From: Escherichia sp. E1V33
Lineage (GTDB): Bacteria > Pseudomonadota > Gammaproteobacteria > Enterobacterales > Enterobacteriaceae
DNA: 64,000 nt
Reading direction: 5' to 3'
NCBI RefSeq assembly: GCF_004211955.1
Contig: NZ_RHJI01000021.1
Coordinates: 124,001-188,000 of the forward strand
The notes beneath the pieces are model-generated. The model had not been told where the DNA came from, searched no databases, and saw only the letters and a list, made by a program, of their open reading frames with translations. This document shows, piece by piece, positions 22,209 through 31,237 of this stretch (position 1 is the first letter of the stretch; each line of letters starts with the position of its first letter). A program made the position numbers and the translations under genes.

Positions 22209-23363
22209 TCAAACCGTTTTCACGTCGATGGCTTCACCCTGCATCCGTTTGCGCAGGGTACGTTTAGTACGGTCGATAACCTCACCCGCTAATTGCCCGC
22301 AGGCTGCGTCGATATCATCCCCACGCGTTTTACGCACGATGGTTGTGAACCCATAGCTCATCAACACTTTTGAGAAGCGATCGATACGACTGTTCGAACT
22401 GCGGCCATATGGCGCGCCCGGGAACGGGTTCCACGGAATCAGGTTGATCTTACACGGCGTATCTTTCAGCAACTCCGCCAGTTGATGCGCGTGCTCAGTA
22501 CCGTCGTTAACATGGTCAAGCATCACATATTCAATGGTGACGCGGCCCTGATTGGCATTGGACTTTTCCAGATAGCGGCGTACTGCAGCGAGGAAAGTTT
22601 CGATATTGTACTTTTTGTTAATCGGTACAATTTCGTCACGAATTTCGTCGTTTGGCGCGTGCAGAGAGATTGCCAGCGCAACGTCAATCATATCGCCCAG
22701 TTTATCCAGCGCCGGAACAACACCCGATGTAGAGAGCGTCACGCGACGTTTAGACAAGCCAAAGCCAAAGTCGTCGAGCATGATTTCCATCGCCGGAACG
22801 ACATTGTTCAAGTTGAGCAGCGGTTCGCCCATGCCCATCATCACTACGTTAGTGATTGGACGCTGACCGGTGATTTTTGCTGCGCCAACGATTTTCGCCG
22901 CACGCCACACCTGGCCAATAATTTCCGACACCCGCAGGTTACGGTTGAAACCTTGCTGGGCAGTGGAACAGAATTTACACTCCAGCGCACAGCCAACCTG
23001 CGAGGAGACGCAAAGTGTGGCACGGTCGTCTTCCGGAATGTACACCGTTTCAACACGCTGATCGCCCACGGCAATTGCCCATTTAATGGTGCCGTCAGAT
23101 GAACGCTGTTCTTCAACCACTTCCGGTGCGCGGATCTCCGCCACCTCTTTTAACTTGCCACGCAACACTTTGTTGATGTCGGTCATCTCATCAAAGTTGT
23201 CGCAGCAATAATGATACATCCACTTCATCACCTGATCGGCGCGGAAGGGTTTTTCACCTAATTCTTTAAAAAACTCCCGCATCTGCTGACGGTTGAGATC
23301 CAGCAGGTTGATTTTTCCATCTTTCGTGGTGACGTTTTCAGGTGTGACTAATTGTTCAGACAT
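22209..23363 (-). CDS. rlmN: Dual-specificity RNA methyltransferase RlmN
   Basis: A radical-SAM enzyme that methylates C2 of A2503 in 23S rRNA and A37 in several tRNAs. It is 384 residues. The radical-SAM motif [14 protein letters not shown] (Cys about 125, 129, 132) holds the [4Fe-4S] cluster. GMGEPLLN follows as the SAM-binding segment. A conserved Cys lies near 355 ([12 protein letters not shown]), one of the two catalytic cysteines. Divided from rodZ by a strong terminator and from ndk by another. Confidence 0.98.
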   Translation of the reverse strand: MSEQLVTPENVTTKDGKINLLDLNRQQMREFFKELGEKPFRADQVMKWMYHYCCDNFDEMTDINKVLRGKLKEVAEIRAPEVVEEQRSSDGTIKWAIAVGDQRVETVYIPEDDRATLCVSSQVGCALECKFCSTAQQGFNRNLRVSEIIGQVWRAAKIVGAAKITGQRPITNVVMMGMGEPLLNLNNVVPAMEIMLDDFGFGLSKRRVTLSTSGVVPALDKLGDMIDVALAISLHAPNDEIRDEIVPINKKYNIETFLAAVRRYLEKSNANQGRVTIEYVMLDHVNDGTEHAHQLAELLKDTPCKINLIPWNPFPGAPYGRSSNSRIDRFSKVLMSYGFTTIVRKTRGDDIDAACGQLAGEVIDRTKRTLRKRMQGEAIDVKTV

Positions 23364-23410
23364 ATGCTATTCCGGCCTCGTTATTACACGTTATGGCCCC
23401 TGGAGGGTTG

Positions 23411-23452
23411 AAAAAAGAAACGCCCCGGTGAGCGACTGCTCGTCCGGGGGCG
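23411..23452 (-). terminator. Rho-independent terminator after ndk
   Basis: CGCCCCGG / CCGGGGGCG stem (23421-23452) followed on the minus strand by TTTCTTTTTT. It ends the ndk transcript before rlmN. Confidence 0.9.
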
Positions 23453-23512
23453 CTGCATTGTACAAATTCTGGCGCATGGATGCCACGTTTGCACGCGGCA
23501 TTTACGAAAATA

Positions 23513-23944
23513 TTAACGCGTGCGCGGACACACTTCGCCTTCACCGAAGAAGTAGGCGATTTCGCGAGCTGCAGATTCTACGGAATCAGAACCGTGGGTA
23601 CCGTTTTCGGTCAGGCTGTCAGCGTAATCAGCACGCAGGGTACCGGCCAGTGCGTTTGCCGGGTTGGTCGCACCCAGCAGATCGCGGTGACGCTGAACGG
23701 CATTTTCACCTTCCAGCACGGAAACCACGATCGGGCCAGACGTCATGAATTCAACCAGACCATCAAAGAACGGTTTTCCATCGTGTTCAGCGTAAAAGCC
23801 ACGAGCCTGTTCAACGGTCAGGTGCAGCATTTTGGTGCCGACAATTTTGAATCCAGCAGCTTCAAAGCGCGCAAAAATATTACCAATAACGTTTTTTGCT
23901 ACTGCATTCGGTTTGATGATGGAAAAAGTACGTTCAATAGCCAT
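23513..23944 (-). CDS. ndk: Nucleoside diphosphate kinase
   Basis: A 143-residue cytoplasmic enzyme that balances nucleoside triphosphates through a phosphohistidine intermediate. The active-site His lies in [12 protein letters not shown]; the N-terminus [12 protein letters not shown] is typical. It is single-gene transcribed, with its own promoter upstream and a strong terminator downstream. In this strain its upstream neighbour is the DMSO-reductase-like operon. Confidence 0.98.
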
Positions 23945-24000
23945 GTTTACCTCTGTAAAGTGTTCTGTTGTTGTCTGTACCAGCGTACGAGATGGCGCGG

Positions 24001-24029
24001 ATTATAATGAGCAACAGGGCCGTTGACTA
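24001..24029 (-). promoter_or_regulatory. Putative ndk promoter
   Basis: A perfect TATAAT on the minus strand (24001-24006) has a weak TAGTCA -35 element 17 bases upstream. It lies about 57 bases before the ndk ATG. Consensus match only. Confidence 0.55.
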
Positions 24030-24084
24030 TTGATGAAGGTAACATTTTTTTAAAATAAAATGAGCTTTAGCAACAACTCGACTT

Positions 24085-24939
24085 TTATGGTGCTCTCATC
24101 CCATAGCGATGACGTTGGCAATAAAGACAATTTTGCGCATTTTGCTGAAAAGTAAGAAAGGATTTTTGACAGGTTTTACAGACTTTGCGATTAGCATGAA
24201 GATTCACAATTTTTGCCGGTAGAATTGTCAATTCAACGGTCATTGCCTGATGAAAACAAACAGCAATACAGTTTTGGCATCCGTTACACAAGGCATCATT
24301 TATTTGTAAATGGCCTTCGTTAAGCGAAAAGACCTGTTGCCCGCAGGCCCGCCAGCATGCACCGCAAAGCTGACACTTTTGAGGATCAATTATCGGGCGA
24401 GCATCACTAATCTGGGGCCAAAAATAATGTAACCGACGTAATCCTGGTTGTATTTGTGTCATCTGAACATCCGCACGCTGCACATGGAACAAACGACGCC
24501 GGGAAACATTCACCTCACTGGTATGTGGAGATACCACAGACCAGCCTTCCTCGCCATATTGCCGTAAGCGTTCATTTAACAGCAATAACGCGCGCTCCCA
24601 TGCCTTCTCCTGACTCAGATCAATCGCGATCGCCGTGATCCCCTGTTCTTTATGCCATAACAAAAGTTCTTCCAGCGTCGGCGCAATAGTGGTGAAAGGT
24701 GCGACCAGGGTGTGATTGCGAAAATAACGTAAAGGAGAATTAACGCCACGAATAGCCTCTTGCGGGCAAATAAACTGGCAAACTGCACACTGAATACATT
24801 GTTCAGCGTCGACCGCTACTCCCTCTTCTGTCAGCGTTAGCGCCTGTGCCGGGCAAGCCTCGACACAGGCATGACATGTTGCAAAACGAAAGCGTTGGCG
24901 CGCGCATTCCGCGCCAATCGTTATGTCATGACTTAACAT
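24085..24939 (-). CDS. Polyferredoxin with C-terminal Cys-rich motif, fourth gene of DMSO-reductase-like operon
   Basis: A 284-residue soluble-looking protein with no signal peptide. It has four ferredoxin-type Cys groups: CHACVEACP (22-30), CIQCAVCQFICP (48-59), CQLCGACWRACG and CNGCQNCIAVC in the second half. A middle region without cysteines (about 75-160) separates the pairs. The C-terminus has CKTC...CLYCQRH, resembling a zinc ribbon. The start overlaps the stop of the anchor-subunit gene by one base (taATG), so translation is coupled. NapF-like proteins that assist molybdoenzymes are an analogy. It may deliver electrons or help load clusters. Its exact role is unknown. Confidence 0.75.
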   Translation of the reverse strand: MLSHDITIGAECARQRFRFATCHACVEACPAQALTLTEEGVAVDAEQCIQCAVCQFICPQEAIRGVNSPLRYFRNHTLVAPFTTIAPTLEELLLWHKEQGITAIAIDLSQEKAWERALLLLNERLRQYGEEGWSVVSPHTSEVNVSRRRLFHVQRADVQMTQIQPGLRRLHYFWPQISDARPIIDPQKCQLCGACWRACGQQVFSLNEGHLQINDALCNGCQNCIAVCFHQAMTVELTILPAKIVNLHANRKVCKTCQKSFLTFQQNAQNCLYCQRHRYGMRAP

Positions 24940-25760
24940 TAGCCGATACTAAAAAAGACAAAACGCAGCATAACTTCACTCCCCACTAACAATATGCTGC
25001 CGAACAACGCCGCCGGGATATTCTTTTTACAACCACCGAAAGCAAAGAACATCATCCCAATGACGGAAATTCCCCAGCTTAGTGTCAGTATGGGTTTTAA
25101 CTGTCCCAGCATCGCTAATGACGCATGTGGCAGTGTAGCTATCTGCATCGCATTCGCCGTTAAATCCCCTACCCACAACGGCTGAACCAACAAGCGCAAC
25201 AGAACCAGGAGAGCGATCACCAACACGCATCCATTACGCAGGGCATCAATCTGCGGCAAAATTCCGCTAATACGAAACACTGCTACCAGCGCTGAACCGA
25301 GGATTCCCACTGTACCTAAGAACATAATCAGCGTGTTGTAATGCTGCCAGGTGATAATCGACGTATGGATGTAAACTTGCGCCATGCAGAAAACATCAAC
25401 AATTCCGACCACTGCCGCTAGCATAAGAAGGAGTTGCCAGCCGCCTTTGCGTAACATGACCAGTAATGTGGTTAAACCCAATAGCGCCAGATACAGCGCA
25501 CCAAAGATAATTTCCCGACTCAGCCATGAACTGGAAAAGTGACTTAGCGCATGCATCGCATTAAGTGGATAACCCAGGTGTAAGGTAGAAATCAGTAACC
25601 CTACTGCCCCGGCCAAAAAAGCCAACAGTAATGGCGGCCGCATAACCGGGCGGGCGCTGGAGGTGATTAAAATATGACGATGAAGAAACGCCAGCCACAG
25701 CGTCATACCGACCGATGCCTGTAACAACAGCGTAAAAGCCATTAACGGTAATTCATGCAT
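24939..25760 (-). CDS. DmsC-family membrane anchor subunit
   Basis: A 273-residue very hydrophobic protein with about eight transmembrane segments, starting MHELPLMAFTLLLQASVGM as DmsC proteins do. DmsC anchors the reductase to the cytoplasmic membrane and oxidises menaquinol. It overlaps the B-subunit gene by 8 bases and the polyferredoxin gene by one. It is one of several DmsC paralogues expected in an E. coli genome (with YnfH). Substrate of the complex cannot be read from the sequence. Confidence 0.88.
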   Translation of the reverse strand: MHELPLMAFTLLLQASVGMTLWLAFLHRHILITSSARPVMRPPLLLAFLAGAVGLLISTLHLGYPLNAMHALSHFSSSWLSREIIFGALYLALLGLTTLLVMLRKGGWQLLLMLAAVVGIVDVFCMAQVYIHTSIITWQHYNTLIMFLGTVGILGSALVAVFRISGILPQIDALRNGCVLVIALLVLLRLLVQPLWVGDLTANAMQIATLPHASLAMLGQLKPILTLSWGISVIGMMFFAFGGCKKNIPAALFGSILLVGSEVMLRFVFFSIG

Positions 25761-26382
25761 GATGTGACGCCTCCTTTTCCGCGCCCTGATGCGGTTTAAT
25801 CACCAGATTTGGCTGCGTAATCGACGAATCAGGTAAACCTTTCACATCACTGACATCGCCATACTTTTCACGTAACTCGTCAATAGGGCCGAACTTAATC
25901 GCCCCCAACGGGCACGTTGCCACGCAAATGGGTTGTTCTCCTTTAGCTTGCAGATCAATACAGAAATCGCATTTCGACATCTGCCCGGTCTGCTCATTCA
26001 TTTGTGGTGCGCCGTAAGGACAGGACCAGGCGCAGTAACCGCAACCGACGCACTTATCAGTATTCACGCGCACAATGCCGTCTCCGGGACGCTTATGCAT
26101 CGCCATCGTCGGGCAATTTTTGGTACAGATCGGATCCGCGCAATGGTTACAGGAAACAGAAAGGGTATAAGCAAAGACATTATGACTCACACCGCCCTCT
26201 CCAGTGGCGATGAAGCCACCGCCGTTCACTTCATACACGCGGCGAAAACGTCGCCCAACCTCAAGGTTGTTTTTGTCTTTACAGGCCACCTGACACGCTT
26301 TACAGCCAGAACAACGCGAAGAGTCAATAAAGAACCCTAATTGTTTGTCGCTGACAGATGCAAATTCTTTAAATTGGCTCAT
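25753..26382 (-). CDS. DmsB-family iron-sulfur electron-transfer subunit
   Basis: A 209-residue protein with the four ferredoxin motifs of DmsB: CSGCKACQVACKD, CNHCADPICTKNCP, CVGCGYCAWSCPYG and CDFCIDLQAKG...CVATCP. These bind four [4Fe-4S] clusters that pass electrons from the anchor to the molybdenum subunit. It has no Tat signal and would be exported with the A subunit. Its ATG overlaps the A-subunit stop (ATGA), so the two are translationally coupled. Confidence 0.93.
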   Translation of the reverse strand: MSQFKEFASVSDKQLGFFIDSSRCSGCKACQVACKDKNNLEVGRRFRRVYEVNGGGFIATGEGGVSHNVFAYTLSVSCNHCADPICTKNCPTMAMHKRPGDGIVRVNTDKCVGCGYCAWSCPYGAPQMNEQTGQMSKCDFCIDLQAKGEQPICVATCPLGAIKFGPIDELREKYGDVSDVKGLPDSSITQPNLVIKPHQGAEKEASHHA

Positions 26383-28760
26383 GCTTTCTCAACCTCCACC
26401 AGCATTGTTTGATGCGAATTCCCTTTCGCCAGCGCCGTAATGCGGGTCGAACTCAGTACATTGGCACAGCCTCCGCGATCGATACCTTGTGCATCCGGTT
26501 GCCACCATGCCCCCGCCTGCATAGCAACTACGCCAGGGATGATACGGGGGGTTATTTCCACCGGGATAATGCTCACACCACGATCGTTATAAATTTTTAC
26601 GCTATCTCCTTCGCTAATCCCGCGCTGTTTTGCATCTTGCGGATTCAGCCAGAGTTTTTGCGTCTGAACTTCTTGCAGCCACGGGTTAGCATACTGGGTG
26701 GAATTAGCACGGTTTTTCCCTTTCCAGGTGATGAGCTGCAACGGGTATTTCGCCGTCAGTTTATCTTCTGGCCCTTCAAATGCAGGGACATAGTGCGAAA
26801 GCGCGGGAATTTCTGGATCTTGCATATCAAAAAGACGCTTAGAGAAGATCTCAATTTTGCCGGAAGGCGTCGGGAAAGGATTATTCTGCGGATCGCGAAT
26901 ATTTGCTTCGAAAGCGATGTGCGGCGCACTTTTAAAAAGATGTCGACGTGTTTTTTGCAGGGTCGCGAAGTCCGGCAAATTTTCATCCGGCATCGCCAGA
27001 CGAGTTTGCTCCCAGATATGCTCTACCCATTGCTTCTCATCACGTCCTTGACTGAACTCGGCTTCGACACCCAGTTTTTTCGCCACGTCACGCAACCAGT
27101 CATAATCGGTGCGACGCTCAAACTCCGGCTCAATCAGTTTTTCTGACAGAATAAGATAGCTCGCAGTTCCCCATGTTTCGCCGATATTCCAGCGTTCCAT
27201 AAAGCTGGTTTCCGGCAGCAACACATCGGCATATTTCGCGCTCGGAGTCATGAACAGATCGCTGAGTACGATGAATTCTATTTTAGATTCGTCTTCAAGG
27301 AGCTTCGCGGCCTGGTGGACGTCCGGGTTCTGGTTCGCCAGATAATTACCTGCCAGTGAGAACAGCAGGCGGATATTACTGTCGAGTTTATCGACACCTT
27401 TAAGCCCATCTTGCGGTGTAACTTTAGAAGCATCATCCGCCGCCTGCATCCAGTTCATAATCGAGATTTTCGCTTGTACCGGATTTTCTGGCATATCGGG
27501 TCCAACGCAGAATTTACGATTAGAACTCCCGCCATAACCTGCCGCCCAGCCACCTTTGATGCCGACGTTACCGGTAATCGAGGCCAGTAAAGTTGAACCT
27601 CGCGCGGTGCGTTCGCCGCAAATATGTCGCTGCGGTCCCCATCCCTGAATCAGGGCTGCGGGTTTCGTATTAGCGTAATCGCGTGCCAGTTGACGAATAG
27701 TTTGTGCCGGAACGTGGGTAATTTTTTCTGCCCATTCCGGCGTTTTGTGAACGCCATCTTTGGCCCCAAAAAGATACGCCACCAGCGATTCGTTGGCTGG
27801 TACGCCTTCCGGCATAGAATTTTCATCAAAACCGAGAGTATACGTGTCGATAAATGTCTTATCGTGGAGATTCTCGCTGATAATGACGTACATCATCGCG
27901 TCCATCAACGCATTGTCCGTGGTCGGCAGCAGCGGGATCCACTGATCGGCAAGTGAAGATACGGTGTCGGAATAGCGCGGATCGACGACGATAAAACGCG
28001 TACCGTTTTGCTTCATTTTTTGAAAATAGTAATTGGTGTGACCGAAGATGGTTTCCGTTGGGTTATGCCCCCAGAGGATCACCAGTTTGGTATCCAGAAG
28101 AGTATCCATCGAGTTACCGCTCGCGGCCACGCCATACGTGTAAGGCGTGGCCGCCGCAGTATTACCCAGACTAACTGAGTGATAATATTCAAGATAACCA
28201 CCGGTTAAATTTAACAGCCGACGCGCCATCGCATCGCCAGAAAATGTTCCACCAGAAACAGCCGTCCCGACATGGACATAACGTGAAGCCGGACCATATT
28301 GTTGCGTGATCCTTTTCAGGTTATCGGCAATTAAGGTCGTCGCCTCATCCCATGAGATACGCTCAAATCTTCCCTCCCCTCGTTTACCTACCCGCTTCAT
28401 CGGATATTTCAAACGGTCAGGATGATAAACAAATTTACGATAGCCGCGACCACGAACACAGGCGCGCATAATCGGCATTTGTGAATCGAGTTCGTTATCG
28501 GGAAGTGTGGTAATTTGCGTTACCACGCCGTCGCGCATATGCGCCCGAATATCGCACTTACCTCCGCAGTCAAATGTGCTACAGGTGGGCACGACTTTAT
28601 CAGCTACTGGAGCTGTAACTTCTGGCGACGCATCTGGGAATTGCGCCTTTGCGGTAGAAGAAATAAAAGGCAAAGTGATAAGCGCGGAAGTCGCTTGTAA
28701 AAAACTACGTCGTGATACTTGCGGAAATGTAATGCGTTCCTTTTCGTCTGGCGTATCCAT
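26379..28760 (-). CDS. DmsA-family molybdopterin oxidoreductase, catalytic subunit
   Basis: A 793-residue molybdoenzyme with a Tat signal (SRRSFLQATSALITLPF, about 16-33; cleavage near AKA). The cluster-binding CSTFDCGGKC with a downstream RACVRGRG follows. Molybdopterin-binding signatures include GTAVSGGTF, VILWGHNPTE and the C-terminal GISEGDSVKIYNDRG. A Ser in EYYHSVSLGN is the likely molybdenum ligand by comparison with DmsA, but that is inference. The gene heads a four-gene coupled operon between ndk and pbpC, the site of a Salmonella DMSO-reductase-like cluster. The natural acceptor (DMSO, another S- or N-oxide) cannot be told. No TorD/DmsD-type chaperone gene is present here. Confidence 0.9.
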   Translation of the reverse strand: MDTPDEKERITFPQVSRRSFLQATSALITLPFISSTAKAQFPDASPEVTAPVADKVVPTCSTFDCGGKCDIRAHMRDGVVTQITTLPDNELDSQMPIMRACVRGRGYRKFVYHPDRLKYPMKRVGKRGEGRFERISWDEATTLIADNLKRITQQYGPASRYVHVGTAVSGGTFSGDAMARRLLNLTGGYLEYYHSVSLGNTAAATPYTYGVAASGNSMDTLLDTKLVILWGHNPTETIFGHTNYYFQKMKQNGTRFIVVDPRYSDTVSSLADQWIPLLPTTDNALMDAMMYVIISENLHDKTFIDTYTLGFDENSMPEGVPANESLVAYLFGAKDGVHKTPEWAEKITHVPAQTIRQLARDYANTKPAALIQGWGPQRHICGERTARGSTLLASITGNVGIKGGWAAGYGGSSNRKFCVGPDMPENPVQAKISIMNWMQAADDASKVTPQDGLKGVDKLDSNIRLLFSLAGNYLANQNPDVHQAAKLLEDESKIEFIVLSDLFMTPSAKYADVLLPETSFMERWNIGETWGTASYLILSEKLIEPEFERRTDYDWLRDVAKKLGVEAEFSQGRDEKQWVEHIWEQTRLAMPDENLPDFATLQKTRRHLFKSAPHIAFEANIRDPQNNPFPTPSGKIEIFSKRLFDMQDPEIPALSHYVPAFEGPEDKLTAKYPLQLITWKGKNRANSTQYANPWLQEVQTQKLWLNPQDAKQRGISEGDSVKIYNDRGVSIIPVEITPRIIPGVVAMQAGAWWQPDAQGIDRGGCANVLSSTRITALAKGNSHQTMLVEVEKA

Positions 28761-28815
28761 CTTGCGTTCCCGAAAATGAAAAAATAAATATTCACGTATT
28801 TATTCGAGAACAATG

Positions 28816-28829
28816 CTGATAACAATCAA
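28816..28829 (-). promoter_or_regulatory. FNR-type site upstream of DmsA-like gene
   Basis: On the minus strand TTGATTGTTATCAG matches 9 of 10 defined bases of TTGAT-N4-ATCAA. Its centre is about 62 bases before the start codon. If FNR binds at the usual -41.5, the start site falls near 28781, with an AT-rich GAATAT-like -10 region near 28788-28793. This fits anaerobic induction of a respiratory reductase. Binding itself is inferred. Confidence 0.75.
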
Positions 28830-28924
28830 ATAATTACTCATTTTAAAAAAACGTGAGATTATTAAATTATTAATGCATTCAAAATATAAATACCATAATT
28901 AGATTAATAAATATTTTGTATATT

Positions 28925-31237
28925 TCACTGAAATGAAAAATGTACTGTCGCGATTTGCCCCACGTCATCCATCACCAGCAATTGATAATCGCCTTTATCC
29001 GTCAAATGCAGGGTCACGTTGCGCCCACGTTCAGTTAACGGTTCGCCGTTCAGAAACCACCAGCGTTCACCTGCCCCTCCACTTGATTGCAACGGCAAAG
29101 TCGCTTCCGCTGCGCCCGGTAAACGTTTAATAATCGCGCCATCGCGAACGCCTGTCAGCTGCAGCGGGAGCTGGGCATCGTGACCGTATGGCGGGCAAAT
29201 TGTCGAGGCCTGTGGTAAGCGCACAGCGCGGCGTTCTGATGCGGGCAACCAGGGTTCCAGCGGTAGCGGCCAGACATTTATCATTTCTTGTCGCGCCTGC
29301 GGGCAATCAGCGGCAACACGTTTGCCGTTTTCATCCAGCCAGATGGGGAAACGAATGCCATTAATGCCTTCCTGCTCCGGCAGTAACAGAGTTGGCGGCT
29401 GGCTCCCGTCCAGCAGCCAGGTTGCCAGGCGGCGGCGACAGTTACCGTCACCTTCCGGTAAGGACTGTCCGCCCGGCCAGCAGATAACTCCACGGCTTAC
29501 AGAGTCAGGACGCGGGTCTTCCGGCAGATTCGCACTGCGCGACAGTAAGATATTATTCACCTGATTCAACAGCGGTACGGCGCTGGCAAAGCCAAACTGG
29601 CCGACCACCGGCGTGCCGTCCGGCCTGCCGGTCCAGATACCGATCACATAGCGAGCGTTTATCCCTATCGCCCATGCATCGCGATAGCCATAACTGGTTC
29701 CTGTTTTCCATGCCAGTGGTACGACGCGTGGCAAAGCGCCATCCGGAAGCGGCTGCGCTTTATCTGCCATAATACGGCGGATAATCCACGCGGCCCCCGG
29801 TGACATTAACGGTCGCTCAAGTAATGGGTCGCCCGGTTGTAACCGCAACTTACCCACGTTACCGTGGCGAGCAAACGCGGTATACGCTGCCGCCATATCT
29901 TCCAGTTTTGCACCTGCGCCGCCGAGAATGAGCGAAAGATTCGGCGCAGCGCCGTTGGGCAGATACAACGGCAATCCAACATTGCGTAACTTTGCCGCAA
30001 ACCGTTTCGGTCCATAGGCTTCCAGCACCTGCACAGCAGGTAAGTTCAACGAGCGCACCAGCGCCTCGCTCATGCTGATCGGGCCATGAAATCCGCTATC
30101 AAAGTTACCTGGTCGATAATCACCGGTGCGCCGGGGAACATCTTGCAACAGCGATGCCGGGTGGATCAAGCCTTCATCCAGCGCCAGACCATAAACAAAC
30201 GGTTTGAGTACCGATCCCGGCGATCGGATCGCATTGACCATATCAACATGGCCAAAGCGTGAATCATCATTAAGATCAACCGATCCCACCCAGCCGCGAA
30301 CACGCATATCGGTATGATCAACCACGATCATCGCCAGTGAGCTGCGCGGCGGCAATCGTCCTTTCCAGTTTTGCGCCAGTTCTTCCAGACGTCGCTGAAG
30401 CCCGGCATCCAGCGTAGTAACGATTTTGTCGCTTTTACTTTTACCGAGCATCATGCGCGAAAACAGCGGTGCCAGTTGCGGCATTTGTCGGGGTGCCAGC
30501 CAGATGGGTTCTTCCCTTGACTCTTTTACCTGCTCACGGGACCACACACCTTGCGCAGCCATCCGTTCGAGCACTTTATTACGCGCGGCTTCGGCACGTT
30601 CCGGCCAGCGATCCGGGCGAAGACGGCTGGGCGCTTGCGGCAAAACCGCCAGCATTGCCGCCTCGGAATAGCTCAAATTCGTAGGCGATTTTCCGAGATA
30701 AGCCCAGCTTGCCGCACCGATCCCCTGTAACGTACCACCAAACGGGGCGCGGTTAAGATACAAGGTCAGAATTTCACGTTTAGACAGGTGCCATTCCAGT
30801 TGAAATGCGCGCCAGAGTTGGCGAATTTTACCGCCAAAGGTTTTCGAATGTGGATCAAGCAGGCGTGCTACCTGCATGGTGAGCGTACTGCCGCCGGAGA
30901 CAACCCGACCAGAAGTAAGATCCTGCCAGGCAGCACGAGCCACCGAGAATGGATTCACCCCCGGATGCTTCCAGAACCAGCGATCTTCATAATTGATCAG
31001 CGCTTCAAGGTAACGTGGAGAAACATCTTCGATGGTTACCGGATAACGCCAGATGCCGTCAGCATCGGCAAAGCGCCAGAGCGGCGTACCATCCTGCGCC
31101 ACGACGACGCGTGCGGGGTTAACTTCATGTAGCGGCAGAGGCCAAAGTTTATCTGCTCCCCACGCCGCCAGAATGATAATAAAGGGCGTGACTGCCAGCG
31201 TTATCCAGCAGCCACGTTTGGTTAACAGACGAGGCAT
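28925..31237 (-). CDS. pbpC: Penicillin-binding protein 1C
   Basis: A 770-residue bifunctional class A PBP. An N-terminal membrane anchor (about 10-28) leads to the glycosyltransferase domain with EDRWFWKHPGVNP (Glu catalytic) and GGSTLTMQVARLL. The transpeptidase domain has SPGSVLKPF (SxxK) and KTGTSYGYRDAW (KTG box). A C-terminal BiPBP_C-type domain follows. In E. coli its transpeptidase activity is weak or undetected. It starts on the base next to the yfhM stop, in the well-known pairing with an alpha-2-macroglobulin. Confidence 0.97.
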   Translation of the reverse strand: MPRLLTKRGCWITLAVTPFIIILAAWGADKLWPLPLHEVNPARVVVAQDGTPLWRFADADGIWRYPVTIEDVSPRYLEALINYEDRWFWKHPGVNPFSVARAAWQDLTSGRVVSGGSTLTMQVARLLDPHSKTFGGKIRQLWRAFQLEWHLSKREILTLYLNRAPFGGTLQGIGAASWAYLGKSPTNLSYSEAAMLAVLPQAPSRLRPDRWPERAEAARNKVLERMAAQGVWSREQVKESREEPIWLAPRQMPQLAPLFSRMMLGKSKSDKIVTTLDAGLQRRLEELAQNWKGRLPPRSSLAMIVVDHTDMRVRGWVGSVDLNDDSRFGHVDMVNAIRSPGSVLKPFVYGLALDEGLIHPASLLQDVPRRTGDYRPGNFDSGFHGPISMSEALVRSLNLPAVQVLEAYGPKRFAAKLRNVGLPLYLPNGAAPNLSLILGGAGAKLEDMAAAYTAFARHGNVGKLRLQPGDPLLERPLMSPGAAWIIRRIMADKAQPLPDGALPRVVPLAWKTGTSYGYRDAWAIGINARYVIGIWTGRPDGTPVVGQFGFASAVPLLNQVNNILLSRSANLPEDPRPDSVSRGVICWPGGQSLPEGDGNCRRRLATWLLDGSQPPTLLLPEQEGINGIRFPIWLDENGKRVAADCPQARQEMINVWPLPLEPWLPASERRAVRLPQASTICPPYGHDAQLPLQLTGVRDGAIIKRLPGAAEATLPLQSSGGAGERWWFLNGEPLTERGRNVTLHLTDKGDYQLLVMDDVGQIATVHFSFQ

